Assembly (NCBI GenBank): GCA_026390575.1
Contig: JAPLFR010000016.1
Coordinates: 372,001 to 436,000 of the forward strand
Direction of reading: 5' to 3'
From: Ignavibacteriales bacterium
Lineage (GTDB): Bacteria > Bacteroidota > Ignavibacteria > UBA10030
DNA: 64,000 bases
Shown here: in pieces, positions 9,344-19,777 of the stretch
Position numbering within the stretch: the stretch's first letter is position 1
Layout of the letters: each line of letters starts with the position of its first letter
The notes under the pieces: generated by a model
The model's input: only the letters and a program-made list of their open reading frames with translations
Databases searched by the model: none
Told to the model about the DNA's origin: nothing
Program-made: the position numbers and the translations under genes

Positions 9344-11005
9344 TCAGACTTCTGCTGTTGGCAAAAATCTCGGCGGTTTGCGCGAGTGCGTCGCTTGCTC
9401 GAAGGCGTACGCAAACTTTAGAAGTGTCGGTTCACTCCATGCGCGGCCAAAAAACGAGATCCCAACAGGCAAACCAAAAACAAATCCTGCCGGAACAGTG
9501 ATGCTCGGATATCCTGCAACTGCGGCAATAGTTGAACTTCCGCCAAGAAAGTGATCACTATCGATCAAGTCTGTGAGCCAAGCAGGACTGTCGGTTGGAG
9601 CAACGAGCGCATCTAATTTACATTTCTTCATCGTTGCATCAATTCCGTCTTTGCGGGACATCCGGCGGCACAACTTCAATGCATCGATGTATTCCTTACT
9701 CGTCAGCGGACCCTTTGCTTCCGCTTTCAGGAAAAGCTCCTGGCCAAAATACGGCATCTCTGATTTTGCGTTTTTCTCGTTATACTCAATGAGTTCTTTC
9801 AACGAATGAACGGGTGCGCCTGCGCCGAGTCGCGCAAGATATGCATTCAGATCCGCTTTGAGTTCATACAACAAAACGATCAGTTCAGCATCATCAAATT
9901 TTCCTATTGTCGGAATATCCGCAGGATCAACCAGTGTTGCCCCCTGCTGTTTGAGAACATTCAATGCTTCGTTGATGACTTTATCGACGCCGGGATGGAA
10001 GCCAAAATGTTTTCGCACAACACCAATTCTTGCCCCCTTCAAACCCTTTGGATTGAGGTATTGAGTATAGTCCATCGAGAATTTTCCCCGACCGTCACTG
10101 GTTGCCTTGTCTTCTGAATCGATTCCAGTGAGAGCACCAAGGAGGATCGCCGCATCCCGTACCGTGCGTGCCATGGGACCGGGAGTATCCTGCGTATGTG
10201 AAATCGGAATCACTCCCGTGCGGCTAATAAGTCCAACAGTCGGCTTGATGCCTACAATTCCATTGATTGATGATGGACTTACAATGGAACCATCTGTCTC
10301 TGTTCCAACTGCAGCCGCGCAAAGATTGGCAGAGACAGCCGCGCCCGATCCGGAACTGGAACCTGATGTATTCCGATCTAACGCGTAGGGATTTTTCGTC
10401 AGTCCGCCCCTGCCGCTCCATCCGCTGGTGGAACGGTTCGAACGTATGTTTGCCCATTCGCTCAGGTTGGTTTTTCCAAAAATCACCACTCCTGCAGTAC
10501 GCAGTTGCTGAACAAGGAATGAATCCTTCGGCGGCTTTGCGCCCACCAATGCCAGAGAGCCGGCGGTTGTTGCCATCCGATCCGCAGTATCGATATTATC
10601 TTTGATGAGAATTGGAATTCCATGCAATGGACCGCGTGCACCTTTTTCTTTTCGCTCCTTATCGAGTTCATCGGCAATTGCAAGAGCGTCAGGATTCAAT
10701 TCGAGCACGCTCCTGAGTGTTGGACCTTGCCGGTCAATTGCTTCAATGCGTGCTAAATATTTTTCCGCGATGGATCGCGCGGTGTATTTACCCGAAGCCA
10801 TCCCTTCCGCAAGTTCGGAGATGCTTGTTTCCTCCAACTCAAAAGATGAAATGTCGACATGCGTTGCAGGAGATGCAATGGCTTTCTCCGTAAGCGATAG
10901 AGACGGGAGTGCTGCAGCAGCCAAACCTCCTAATAGACCAGATTTTACAAAACCTCTTCGGGACAGATTATTGTTTTTGTTGTTGCATTCTTCGATGTGA
11001 TGCAT
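9344..11005 (-). CDS. Tat-exported amidase (amidase signature family)
   Basis: Amidase-signature hydrolase with a Ser-cisSer-Lys triad. Lys lies in PILIKDNIDT, and the Gly/Ser-rich signature runs through SGSSSGSGAAVSANLC into ETDGSIVSPSS, which holds the nucleophile. The N-terminus has a twin-arginine motif (SRRGFVKSG) and a hydrophobic stretch (LLGGLAAAALPSLSL), so it should be exported folded to the periplasm. The start at 11005 is chosen over 11065 because AAGGAGG lies about 9 bases upstream. The mature enzyme resembles the gatA-like secreted amidases that hydrolyse aliphatic or aryl amides; the natural substrate is unknown. It is not GatA itself, given the Tat signal and the absence of gatB/gatC. 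It stands alone. Confidence 0.9.
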   Translation of the reverse strand: MHHIEECNNKNNNLSRRGFVKSGLLGGLAAAALPSLSLTEKAIASPATHVDISSFELEETSISELAEGMASGKYTARSIAEKYLARIEAIDRQGPTLRSVLELNPDALAIADELDKERKEKGARGPLHGIPILIKDNIDTADRMATTAGSLALVGAKPPKDSFLVQQLRTAGVVIFGKTNLSEWANIRSNRSTSGWSGRGGLTKNPYALDRNTSGSSSGSGAAVSANLCAAAVGTETDGSIVSPSSINGIVGIKPTVGLISRTGVIPISHTQDTPGPMARTVRDAAILLGALTGIDSEDKATSDGRGKFSMDYTQYLNPKGLKGARIGVVRKHFGFHPGVDKVINEALNVLKQQGATLVDPADIPTIGKFDDAELIVLLYELKADLNAYLARLGAGAPVHSLKELIEYNEKNAKSEMPYFGQELFLKAEAKGPLTSKEYIDALKLCRRMSRKDGIDATMKKCKLDALVAPTDSPAWLTDLIDSDHFLGGSSTIAAVAGYPSITVPAGFVFGLPVGISFFGRAWSEPTLLKFAYAFEQATHSRKPPRFLPTAEV

Positions 11006-11383
11006 AACTTTTTCCTCCTTGGGAGTATTGGTCTGGAAATATTTTTTATCAAGAAGTCTGTTCAATCGTATTCTGTCGACCGCGCTGTCGGACCCAAAAA
11101 AATCGAGGGGAATAAGATCGGAAGATTTCTTGATTCAACTTAAGATTTTAAACATGCAATGCCGCCGAACTATTAATGATAGATACGGTAATTCTGTTCG
11201 AACAGACAGGTTTGAATAACCGACATCATCGGAGACTGAAGCATCGGTACATTCCAGATATCGACATTGAGCACAAGCTATACATTCTCCTCTGCCGGAA
11301 GAACAACTTCCAAACAACGAAGAGATTAAAACTTATCTTACATCCAGGTCAAAAAAAGTCGACGTATAATCGTCAATCTTATT
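11006..11383. other. intergenic, no gene recognised
   Basis: About 380 bases lie between the amidase start and the DUF362 stop. Short open frames on either strand have no ribosome binding site or recognisable protein pattern. The stretch should contain the amidase promoter, but no clear promoter or terminator was seen. Confidence 0.5.
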
Positions 11384-12775
11384 TTATTTCTGATAGATCA
11401 ATTTCTTTGTGCTAGAAAAATTTCCTGCATGCATTTCACAAAAATAGATGCCACTTGCTAAATTCTGAGGAACCCAGTGAAGTTCATGAGTGCCTGCAGA
11501 TATGTTTGTGTCCACAAGAGTTTCAATTCTTTGACCCATTATATTATAGATATGTATCGTTACCTGTCCCGAATGCGGAACATAATATTTTATCGAGGTT
11601 GAAGGATTAAATGGATTCGGAAAATTCTGACATAACTGATAAGATTCCGGATTTGCTGACACATTCTGTGAAGGTACAGATACAAGGTGGGCGCCGTCGC
11701 CGACAACTTCTATTTCACTCAGAAGGTTTGTCCCCATTCCTCTTTCATGAAGCAAGTATAAGTGGTTGTCACAATAACCTCGATCTGTGCCTACGGGTTC
11801 CGGAAGTTTTAATTGGGCGGCTTCCGGATCAAGGCCCATAAAATGGGCAGCAATACTGTCGGTTGCAACAGGATCTTTCCCTGCAAATAGAATATTATCT
11901 TCAGTTTCAATCCATACCGGATTCCAATCGCCTTCCGATCCATGCGCATTCATTACTCCATCAATAACTGCAAGATGAACAGGCCGGGCGAGATTAAGAT
12001 CGCAAATAGTTTCAGGAAGATAGGTGTGGATGGCAGGATGTGCATTATCCTTTTGGTGAAGTGCAGATCTGTAGCTTGTATTATCCGAGAGTGTGTATAA
12101 TTGTTTTGGTGTGGAGCCGATTTGATTCTTTAAAGAACCGGTAAAACCGGCTTCATAATGTTGTTTCAATTTAGGTATTGAGACATAGACGTCGATATCA
12201 GAAAGAATTTTATTCTGGGTGAAAGAAGCAAAATTAATATATTTATCACCTACACTTCTCGTTATAAAGCTTGCAGATGGAGCCGGTTTGTTCAAATCCA
12301 CCGTATTGACTCCAAGGTCTAGAAGTATCGTCTTATAATTTGACGGCCAATCTGCCCACAGTGCTTCAACGACATAGATATCTGATTTACTGACTCCCTC
12401 AGCAATGATTAACTCAGTAACAGCTCGTAACACCTCTGGATGAGTACACATATGGTCGGTGTCTGTATTTCCACCCGTAAGATTAACTTTGATACCAACC
12501 TTTTTTCCAGCACTTACAATATCCCCAATACCTCCAATCGAATCAAAAAGATGTTGCACTTTCTGCTTAATCAATGTTCTGTCGTAACTCGTTGCTTGAG
12601 TGACGGCAACTTGTGTTACGTACGAAGATTTACCTTTTAGCCCGCGGCCAAAAAGTTTTGTTGAATTCAACGAAGGAGCAAGAAGCAAACCCGCTGCTGT
12701 CGCACCAACCGCGCCTATAAATTTTCTTCTCGAACAATTTTCCTCTGTAATTTTACTGCCATTGTGCTTTTTCAT
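11384..12775 (-). CDS. DUF362 protein with Tat signal and T9SS type A sorting domain
   Basis: The 463-residue protein is in three parts. Residues 1-45 are a twin-arginine signal (CSRRKFIGAVGATAAGLLLAPSL). Residues about 55-365 are a DUF362 domain (VGIKVNLTGGNTDTDHMCTHPEVL, VSIPKLKQHYEAGFTGSLKNQIG, AVIDGVMNAHGSEGDW, LFAGKDPVATDSIAAHFMG). The last 85 residues are a type IX C-terminal sorting domain (CQNFPNPFNPSTSIKYYVP, VTIHIYNIMGQRIETLVD, ASGIYFCEM). DUF362 proteins are often linked to iron-sulfur ferredoxin domains, but no such Cys cluster is present here. The start is supported by AGGAG 6 bases upstream. Inference: the protein folds in the cytoplasm, possibly with a cofactor, crosses by Tat, then leaves the cell or is surface-anchored by T9SS. 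Its biochemical activity is unknown. Confidence 0.9.
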   Translation of the reverse strand: MKKHNGSKITEENCSRRKFIGAVGATAAGLLLAPSLNSTKLFGRGLKGKSSYVTQVAVTQATSYDRTLIKQKVQHLFDSIGGIGDIVSAGKKVGIKVNLTGGNTDTDHMCTHPEVLRAVTELIIAEGVSKSDIYVVEALWADWPSNYKTILLDLGVNTVDLNKPAPSASFITRSVGDKYINFASFTQNKILSDIDVYVSIPKLKQHYEAGFTGSLKNQIGSTPKQLYTLSDNTSYRSALHQKDNAHPAIHTYLPETICDLNLARPVHLAVIDGVMNAHGSEGDWNPVWIETEDNILFAGKDPVATDSIAAHFMGLDPEAAQLKLPEPVGTDRGYCDNHLYLLHERGMGTNLLSEIEVVGDGAHLVSVPSQNVSANPESYQLCQNFPNPFNPSTSIKYYVPHSGQVTIHIYNIMGQRIETLVDTNISAGTHELHWVPQNLASGIYFCEMHAGNFSSTKKLIYQK

Positions 12776-12904
12776 TTGAAACTCCTTTATAAGAAAAAAA
12801 TCGATGGACCAACTTTTATTTTCGATAAGGAGACAGAACCGGATTCCTTAGCAATGATCATTTTTTCCTGCCTCTTCATTTTAATGAAGACAACTATTCA
12901 TGGT

Positions 12905-13156
12905 TTAAAGTACGTTTTCCTCTTTAATGGTGCAAGATGCACAGCTGTGTGTCCTTACGAGTAGAATTGGCGATTCATTGTTGATTACAATGATACCGTG
13001 TATATGATTATGCAGCCGGAGGCCTGAATTGGTTACAAAATATTCATCTGAATGGGAGTAATCGTATTCTTTTAAACGAATGGATCTTCGGTGGAGTCGG
13101 TTTATTGTTTTCATTGATGTAGAAAGATAAACAAACAGAAATCCTGTAATGGTCAT
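12905..13156 (-). pseudogene. decayed REP-associated tyrosine transposase (Y1/IS200-like)
   Basis: The reading frame contains the N-terminal motif of these transposases (NRLHRRSIRLKEYDYS..DEYFVT) joined directly to the HUH-type motif segment (NHIHGIIVINNE). In intact proteins about 60-70 residues separate the two. The frame ends in RTHSCASC, the kind of tail seen where the REP palindrome is read as protein; the palindrome CACAGCTGTG is at 12940-12949. The catalytic Tyr helix is missing. It is therefore an internally deleted, inactive remnant. The rest of the gap between the DUF362 gene and 13219 shows nothing else. Confidence 0.65.
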
Positions 13157-13218
13157 TATGGCTGGTTCGGGATTTTGCTTCCATGAAAAATATTATGTTA
13201 CAGAGTGAAACGTACCTC

Positions 13219-13521
13219 TTAACTTTGATGATTTGATTTCCATTTGTTGCGCGTCAGTGATACTCCGCCAAACCCGCTTATGATGGCAATGTAGAAACCA
13301 AAGTCGTACCAAAATCCTGTATTATTCACTTCATAAATTCTGACTGAAGAATTAAAGAAACTGATTATTAAAGATATTGGTGCAATCCAGCCGTGCCATA
13401 TTCCGAAAAACAATCCAGCAGGATTTTCTCTATGGAATTCCCCGCCACCCGGCACACACGCAGCCATTGTCACAACAATCAATCCGATGAGAATAAGAAA
13501 AACGAGGGTGCTTGTCTTCAT
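13219..13521 (-). CDS. small membrane protein, lipoprotein-like start
   Basis: The 100-residue protein starts with a hydrophobic signal and a possible lipobox (VTMAACVPGGGEFHRENPAG). Two more hydrophobic segments follow (LFFGIWHGWIAPISLIISFF and FWYDFGFYIAIISGFGG) and a basic tail. Small proteins of this shape with a conserved W.GW.AP..L..S.F pattern occur in many bacteria, but no function is known to me. The neighbours give no hint. The later hydrophobic segments suggest an integral membrane protein rather than a free lipoprotein. Confidence 0.65.
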   Translation of the reverse strand: MKTSTLVFLILIGLIVVTMAACVPGGGEFHRENPAGLFFGIWHGWIAPISLIISFFNSSVRIYEVNNTGFWYDFGFYIAIISGFGGVSLTRNKWKSNHQS

Positions 13522-13758
13522 ATTGTCTCCATTTTCAAAAATGACTTCATGAAATTTCTTGAGTGTCTTGTTTATTACGTTATGAGCAAACAGAAGAATT
13601 TAGTCAAACCTCGTCAGGACTTCAATGGCAGTACTATTGATTCAATTCGAGTGGTGCGTTCGTAGACTCAAAGCAAATAATAATACACAAGATGTGTGAG
13701 CTCATTGATAGCCGGAACAACAAACAAGTTGGAGTCAAATCAGATATAGTAAGATTGG

Positions 13759-14511
13759 TCAAGAATTCTTTGCAGAAGAATTCTCCAGATGCAGCATTGT
13801 GTAGTACGCACCGCCTAGAAAAAGTCCAATGACTGGAATGATTAAACCGCATGCAATCCAAAAGCCATAAGGGGTTCCCGGCGTCAGCCGGATAGCGACG
13901 TACGACGGCAAACCGCCTAACCAGAATGTCGCAATGAATGTTACAATGCGGTTCTTCCGTGATAACCCACGATAGAAAAAAAGACTTGCAACAAGCCCGT
14001 CAAGAAATGGTACATGCTTCGATTCGTTCTGGCTCCACGTATTCCACAACCATATCAAGTACATCGCAGTGACTGTACAGATGAGACCATACCAACCAAG
14101 AAAGAGAATCCAGTAGATGTCGGTCGGCGTCTTATACTCGGGATCAAGCATTGCTAGATGAATTCGGTGTAAAAACAGAACACCTACAACCCAGGCTGCT
14201 AAAAGCGCCATCGCAATGCGGGAACGCTCTACTGAATGGCCGTGCAGTGCTGTTTTAAGATTATGATATCTCCGCACAAGCCGTGGATACCGTTCACGTT
14301 TCATCAAATATATTTCAAGGACCCGTATGAGATACAGCACAAACAGAAAACAAACGACTAATGCCGCCAGAGTTCCCAACACCCATAAAGATCGAGCAAA
14401 GAATACGATTAATCCAACAAGGATCACGAGTACTTGAATTTCTTCCCGATGGTACCATTCAAATGAAAATGACTGCTGGCCATTATTCGGTTTTATTGGA
14501 TTTTCATTCAT
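13759..14511 (-). CDS. unknown polytopic membrane protein
   Basis: The 250-residue protein has about six hydrophobic segments: a pair near residues 25-65 (VLVILVGLIVFFARSLWVLG and onwards), a basic loop with RERYPRLVRRYHNL, and segments around 100-120, 135-160, 190-210 and 220-240. No known family was recognised. Its start overlaps the stop of the upstream gene by four bases (ATGA type), so the two are translationally coupled and should act together. Confidence 0.65.
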   Translation of the reverse strand: MNENPIKPNNGQQSFSFEWYHREEIQVLVILVGLIVFFARSLWVLGTLAALVVCFLFVLYLIRVLEIYLMKRERYPRLVRRYHNLKTALHGHSVERSRIAMALLAAWVVGVLFLHRIHLAMLDPEYKTPTDIYWILFLGWYGLICTVTAMYLIWLWNTWSQNESKHVPFLDGLVASLFFYRGLSRKNRIVTFIATFWLGGLPSYVAIRLTPGTPYGFWIACGLIIPVIGLFLGGAYYTMLHLENSSAKNS

Positions 14512-15506
14512 ACTGGTGCACCATGGTTGAAGGCTATTGCTGCAATTTCGGACAGCTTTCGTGGATTGAAATAAAAACCTTCTAACTTGTGTAATTCAGA
14601 GATAGGCATTCCTGCTTTCATGAAGGGATAGAACACTTCCGTGTTATCTTTGCTCAAACGTTTAGCCCTGCACATCAAAAAGTAACTTTCGAAGAACGGG
14701 GCATATGGTTTCAACCAAGACTCTGTGTTCATCGATTGGAAAAAATCATATACCTGACGATTGAAACGCAAAACCACCATCTCGTCTTTGAATTGTGCTT
14801 CCTCGAATTCTGGAAAGTCGATGATAATGGAAAATCGTTTTCGCTTTGGTTCAATTCGCGCTTCGTGAACTTTTTCATAGAACGGATGGAGCGAATGTAT
14901 CTTTGGTTGCATGTACCATATTTCACTAATATCTACCGTCGTTCCTTCCCGCAGCAAAGCGAGTTGAGCATCCAGATTCTTTTCCTTGCTTAAGCTCACC
15001 TGGAGACGTGCGCGCTGGAGAGATTCAGGGTCGTTTCCCGCGGCAGGCTTCATCCGCCCTTTTTGCCGTTGCCGTATCAATGCAAGAAGATCCAACCGGC
15101 TTTGTGCTGAACGGCGAAATTGAATCGCCTCTTTTAAATAATCTTGCGTATCTCTCGTACTAAAATCAGATTTTGATCGAAGATAAAAATCCGCGCCATA
15201 TCCCGTCACCAAGGCAGAAAAAACAACCGTCCAGATTTCGAGTGTGTCATGCGAAGACAAAAAATCTAACACCAAAAAAACTATCCCGCCGAACCATGTT
15301 ATAATTGAAAGAAGAAACAGCCAAGCTGAAAAACCCGCAAGAATGGATTCAGTAAGAGAGGGTGGCCTATCGATCCAGATGAGCGTGAACTTGCGCAGTA
15401 GGATCCACGTAAGGATGAGAACAGTGAGCGCTATGGGTAAGATTAAGTACACAATAATGCCGTGAAATAACGACGCTTCAGTTTGAGAACTGCGGTAAGC
15501 TTCCAC
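14508..15506 (-). CDS. unknown membrane protein with cytoplasmic C-terminal domain
   Basis: The 332-residue protein has two or three N-terminal hydrophobic segments (HGIIVYLILPIALTVLILTWILL, AGFSAWLFLLSIITWFGGIVFLVLDFL, and a weaker one near VVFSALVTGYGADFYL). A charged helical stretch follows (QFRRSAQSRLDLLALIRQRQKGR), then a soluble domain of about 170 residues. No family was recognised. It is coupled to the polytopic membrane protein downstream by a 4-base overlap. The pair may be a membrane complex, but nothing in the sequence identifies its job. Confidence 0.65.
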   Translation of the reverse strand: MEAYRSSQTEASLFHGIIVYLILPIALTVLILTWILLRKFTLIWIDRPPSLTESILAGFSAWLFLLSIITWFGGIVFLVLDFLSSHDTLEIWTVVFSALVTGYGADFYLRSKSDFSTRDTQDYLKEAIQFRRSAQSRLDLLALIRQRQKGRMKPAAGNDPESLQRARLQVSLSKEKNLDAQLALLREGTTVDISEIWYMQPKIHSLHPFYEKVHEARIEPKRKRFSIIIDFPEFEEAQFKDEMVVLRFNRQVYDFFQSMNTESWLKPYAPFFESYFLMCRAKRLSKDNTEVFYPFMKAGMPISELHKLEGFYFNPRKLSEIAAIAFNHGAPV

Positions 15507-15628
15507 AGATATCCCCTCTACCGAGGGGATTGTTCCATTGCAGAAGTAATGATTCGTGTATCACAAAAAATACAGACGAGTTGACTCTACGGTAAAATCT
15601 GCGTTTGTTTCTTGTGTTTAAAAACATG

Positions 15629-15967
15629 TTATTTAAAACTTGCGACAGCGCGATCAACCGTTTCGTATGTCTTAAATACTTTAACTAATTGAGTAATCGC
15701 AAACAAACTTTCTACTTTTTCAGTAATATTTGCCAGACGTAAATCACCGGATTTGTTGCGGACGGATGTTAATGCGGCAATAAGCGTTCCCAAACCGGAG
15801 CTGCTAATCCACCGGACTCCTTTCATATCCACTACAACCTTGCTAAAACCTTCTTGCAAAAGGCTGTAGATTTTATCCCGCAAGTTGTCTGTATCCGGTT
15901 CACCAATCAGGTTTCCTTTTAAACTAATCACAGCAATGGAACCATGCATTTTTTCTTTGATTGTCAT
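15629..15967 (-). CDS. STAS-domain anti-sigma-factor antagonist-like protein
   Basis: A single STAS domain: HGSIAVISLKGNLIGEPDTDNLRDKIYSLLQEGFSKVVVDMKGVRWISSS followed by GLGTLIAALTSVRNKSGDLRLANI. The phosphorylatable Ser expected of SpoIIAA/RsbV-type proteins lies in the WISSSGLG segment. The open frame runs 71 codons further upstream, but the extension has no domain. The ATG at 15967 follows GAGG by about 8 bases and gives the usual length of 112 residues, so I place the start there. Such proteins are partners of serine kinase/phosphatase switches (RsbW/RsbU type), none of which is adjacent. It sits downstream of mfd on the same strand with a gap of about 230 bp. Confidence 0.85.
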   Translation of the reverse strand: MTIKEKMHGSIAVISLKGNLIGEPDTDNLRDKIYSLLQEGFSKVVVDMKGVRWISSSGLGTLIAALTSVRNKSGDLRLANITEKVESLFAITQLVKVFKTYETVDRAVASFK

Positions 15968-16197
15968 AGGCATATCCTCGTTTAGGACAGGAGTTTCTTG
16001 AATCAAATGGACCTTTAGTAAAATGATACGTCCTTTTTGACGGAATGTCAACGCCGATATGTTCATCAGGTCGGCAATGAATAAAACCCGCGAGAAGCTC
16101 ACATGAGGTATGAGCCCCCTATGTTCGTGATATATTGTATAATTTCGGGTAATCTTCAAAGTGTTTTTAACGGGATACACCCGGACTATTATGACTG

Positions 16198-19100
16198 CTA
16201 TGAGGGTAATACCAGCGGCTGTGACAATAACATTAATTTTTCTAAAAAACCTCTTACTGCACCTAATCGTTCTTTGTGATTCCCAATGAGCTTAATTCTT
16301 GCGGTTAATTTCAATTGTTTGTTGTCTTGATTCAAGCGTGGGTGGAACGGTTTTAGTTCCTGAATATGCTCAATAATTTTCTGGAATGGTGCATCTTTAT
16401 CTTCATAAAAAGTTTTTTCTTCCGGCGGAGGAAAATGCAATACAAGGACATCACCGTCCAATTCTACTTTGATAAAACCTATTTTCGCTGCAATCACTTT
16501 CAACTCGATTTGCTGAAACAAGTATTCCACTTCTTCCGGATATTCACCGAATCTGTCTTTCAATTCTGCGCGCATCATAGAGATATCTTCCAACGATTCG
16601 CACCTGTACAAACGGCGGTAAATATCCAATCGCTCTGCATCATGTTCAATGTAGATATCTGGAATGAGTGCCTCGATATCGGTTTCGATTACTGTCTCAG
16701 TTTTTTTCTTTTCTCCATCTCCAATTTTCTTTTCTACCAGATCGTTAAATTCTTCCTCTTTCAATTCTGCAACAGCTTCTTCCACAACGCGTTGGTACAT
16801 TTCAAATCCCATTTCTAAAATAAATCCGGATTGTTCGCCGCCAAGCAAATTGCCGGCACCGCGGATTTCCAAATCTCGCATTGCCAGATTGAACCCGGAT
16901 CCAAGCTCGGTGAATTCCTGAATCGCCTGCAAACGGCGCAACGTTACACGCGGCAGAACGGAGAGTGGCGGTGTAAGAAGGTATGCGTACGCCTGAATGT
17001 TTGACCGTCCAACGCGCCCACGCAACTGGTACAACTCCGCCAATCCAAATCGATCTGCACGATTTATGATTATCGTATTGACACTCGGAATGTCTATACC
17101 GGATTCGATAATCTTGGTGCACAATAAGACATCGTACTTTTTCTCTAAGAAATCCATCATCGCTCGTTCTAATTCATGCCCTTTCATCTGTCCGTGCGCA
17201 ACATGAAAGCGTGCCTTTGGTACTTGTTCTTCGAGCATTGTTCGAATAAGGTCAATGTTCTGCACGCGATCGTGGACGAAATACACCTGCCCGCCGCGAT
17301 GCAATTCTTTCATAATAACTTCGTGAATCAGTTGAAGATCAAATTGTGCGATTTCTGTTTGAATAGGAATACGGTTGCGAGGCGGAGTATTCATGAGCGA
17401 CAAATCGCGCGCACCCATCAGCGAAAATTGTAGTGTGCGCGGGATCGGCGTCGCAGTTAATGTTAATGTATCGACATTTGCGCGAAGCTGACGCAGCTTT
17501 TCTTTTGAAGCTACGCCGAAACGCTGTTCCTCGTCGATAATGAGCAAACCAAGATCTTTAAACGCAACATCCTTCGAGAGTAATCGATGTGTACCGATGA
17601 GAATATCGACCTTCCCTTCTGTGAGCCCTTCTAACACTTCCTTTTGTTCGTTCTTTGGTCGAAATCGTGTGAGGGATTCGACGCGCACTGAATACCGTCC
17701 AATACGATCGAGGAATGTATGATAATGCTGGTGCGCAAGAATCGTTGTCGGCACAAGCACGGCAACCTGTTTGCCATTCATCACAGCTTTGAACGCCGCG
17801 CGTACAGCAACTTCCGTTTTGCCAAACCCAACATCGCCGCAAATAAGACGATCCATCGGCGACGGCTGTTCCATATCCTGCTTCACGTCGAGCGTGGACG
17901 TTGCCTGATCGGGCGTATCTTCATAGAGGAACGAAGCTTCCATTTCTTTCTGCCAATGCGTATCAGATGCAAAGGTGAAACCCTGCTCATGTTTACGCCG
18001 CGCATATAACTTGATGAGATCGCGGGCAATATCCTTGATTTTCTTCCGCGCACGCGACTTGAGACGATCCCAGTCTGAACCGCCAAGTTTGCTGAGCTTT
18101 GGCGTGTGTCCTTCCTGCGATGAGTATTTTTGCACGCGGTCGACGAAATTGAGGTGAACGTAGAGAGCATCGTTTTCTTCGTATACCAATTTCATCACTT
18201 CCGCTTCGACACCGCGCAATTTTATCTTTTGTAATCCCGCAAACCTTCCGATACCATAGTCCTGATGCACAACAAAATCACCGCGCTTGAGCTGCTGGAG
18301 TTCCTTTTGCGTAAAACCTTTAAACTTCTTCCGTGTTGTCGTACCGCGCCGTTTCAATCTGCCGAAAATTTCGTGCTCGGTGAAGATGGCGATATTTGCA
18401 GGGAAATAGATGAAACCCTTATGAAGCGCCTCAGGTAAAAGTTGATACGTGACGGGAGATGGGAGATTTTCCACCAGAGGCGGATACGCCTCCGGCGCAG
18501 AGACTTGCGGTTGGACAATCGCGTAAAGAGTATCTTCATCCTGACTTCCTTCTTTATCGACGTTCTCCCATTGTTGAGAGTTTTCTTCCAATTCCCGGCG
18601 TATAGTTTCTAATTTCTGACCTTTGACTCCTGACTCATCCGGTGCCGTTAGTTCCTCTTCAATTAATCCGTCGAGACGTTCGCCTTCTTCCTTTGTGTCA
18701 CAGGCAAGATAGATCGTATGACCTTGGCTGGAATACTTGCGAATCTGTTCAATCAATCGCTTGATGCTCCCCGCAATTGGAGGTTGCGGATGACTCTGAA
18801 AATCTATATGAATTTTAGATTGGGAATTTTGAAGTGTAGTATGATCAAATTTTACGAAACCATTTGCATTTTCTTCAATCATTTTCCAATTGAGAATATT
18901 CGAATATCCTTCTTGCTGCAGTTCCTCAATTTCTTTTTCAATCAGCACCGGTTCATCAAAAAAAAGAAGCGCATCGCTTGAGAGATAGTCAAATACAGAT
19001 ACGCGCATTTCTTTTTCATTTGCAAAATCTGGTATCTGTGATACAGCTACAGAATCAGCGTCATCATGAAAGAGACTTGCTACTATCTGTGCAGTCTGTA

Positions 19101-19755
19101 ATTCGCGGATGGAACGCTGAGAAAGCACGTCAAATTCTCGAATGGATTCCACGGTGTCGCCCCAGAATTCGAACCGGATTGGATTATCGCCAACAAATGG
19201 AAAAATATCGAGAATTCCTCCTCGCACTGCGAAATCGCCATATTCTTCTATGAAATCTTTTTTCACAAAACTCATAGCTGTGAGTTTCTGTATCAATTCT
19301 TCAAACGGATATTCTTTGCTGACTTCTAACTCGACTGCACGCTCGGCAAATTGCTTTGTGGACGGCAGTTTTGTTGTCAAGGCTTCTGCGGAGGCAACGA
19401 TAAGCACACGTTCGGAACGCGAAAGCGACCGAAGAGTTTCCATTTGCGCAATGGGTGCACTCATATCAAGATTCATTGCAGCGTGAGCCGGCCCTGAAAC
19501 GTACGAACATACGTACTCATCACCAAGAATGATGGCGCAATCGTCGCGGAGTTGCTCTGCGCGGTCTCTGTCTGCTGCCACAAGCAGTACCTGTGTTTTC
19601 CGCAATTCAAAGAGATGCGCCGCCGCAAATGCAATCAGTGAGCCGCTGATGCCTTGCAATTGCATGGGACTTCCCGGCTGAAGCGACGTCATCGCTGCTG
19701 ACAATTGCCGGAATGGCTCACTATCGGTAATTCGTTTTCTAATTTGTTCAATCAC
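16198..19755 (-). CDS. mfd: transcription-repair coupling factor Mfd
   Basis: DNA translocase that removes RNA polymerase stalled at lesions and recruits UvrA. At 1185 residues it has the full family length. The N-terminal UvrB-like module includes [13 protein letters not shown] and [14 protein letters not shown]. The RNA-polymerase-interaction domain runs from [20 protein letters not shown] to [14 protein letters not shown]. The translocase follows with Walker [14 protein letters not shown] box [29 protein letters not shown], and the helicase/TRG segment [20 protein letters not shown], then the C-terminal UvrA-masking domain. The start codon is GTG at 19755. No Shine-Dalgarno is visible; instead the leader holds a CTGATAACTG element found ahead of three other genes in this window. 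Confidence 0.97.
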   Translation of the reverse strand: MIEQIRKRITDSEPFRQLSAAMTSLQPGSPMQLQGISGSLIAFAAAHLFELRKTQVLLVAADRDRAEQLRDDCAIILGDEYVCSYVSGPAHAAMNLDMSAPIAQMETLRSLSRSERVLIVASAEALTTKLPSTKQFAERAVELEVSKEYPFEELIQKLTAMSFVKKDFIEEYGDFAVRGGILDIFPFVGDNPIRFEFWGDTVESIREFDVLSQRSIRELQTAQIVASLFHDDADSVAVSQIPDFANEKEMRVSVFDYLSSDALLFFDEPVLIEKEIEELQQEGYSNILNWKMIEENANGFVKFDHTTLQNSQSKIHIDFQSHPQPPIAGSIKRLIEQIRKYSSQGHTIYLACDTKEEGERLDGLIEEELTAPDESGVKGQKLETIRRELEENSQQWENVDKEGSQDEDTLYAIVQPQVSAPEAYPPLVENLPSPVTYQLLPEALHKGFIYFPANIAIFTEHEIFGRLKRRGTTTRKKFKGFTQKELQQLKRGDFVVHQDYGIGRFAGLQKIKLRGVEAEVMKLVYEENDALYVHLNFVDRVQKYSSQEGHTPKLSKLGGSDWDRLKSRARKKIKDIARDLIKLYARRKHEQGFTFASDTHWQKEMEASFLYEDTPDQATSTLDVKQDMEQPSPMDRLICGDVGFGKTEVAVRAAFKAVMNGKQVAVLVPTTILAHQHYHTFLDRIGRYSVRVESLTRFRPKNEQKEVLEGLTEGKVDILIGTHRLLSKDVAFKDLGLLIIDEEQRFGVASKEKLRQLRANVDTLTLTATPIPRTLQFSLMGARDLSLMNTPPRNRIPIQTEIAQFDLQLIHEVIMKELHRGGQVYFVHDRVQNIDLIRTMLEEQVPKARFHVAHGQMKGHELERAMMDFLEKKYDVLLCTKIIESGIDIPSVNTIIINRADRFGLAELYQLRGRVGRSNIQAYAYLLTPPLSVLPRVTLRRLQAIQEFTELGSGFNLAMRDLEIRGAGNLLGGEQSGFILEMGFEMYQRVVEEAVAELKEEEFNDLVEKKIGDGEKKKTETVIETDIEALIPDIYIEHDAERLDIYRRLYRCESLEDISMMRAELKDRFGEYPEEVEYLFQQIELKVIAAKIGFIKVELDGDVLVLHFPPPEEKTFYEDKDAPFQKIIEHIQELKPFHPRLNQDNKQLKLTARIKLIGNHKERLGAVRGFLEKLMLLSQPLVLPS

Positions 19756-19767
19756 ACAACTATCTTT

Positions 19768-19777
19768 CAGTTATCAG
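19768..19777 (-). repeat. CTGATAACTG leader element upstream of mfd
   Basis: One copy of CTGATAACTG (minus-strand sense) ends 12 bases before the GTG start of mfd. The same word, repeated, lies ahead of batD, batBC and the DUF58 gene. Confidence 0.5.
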
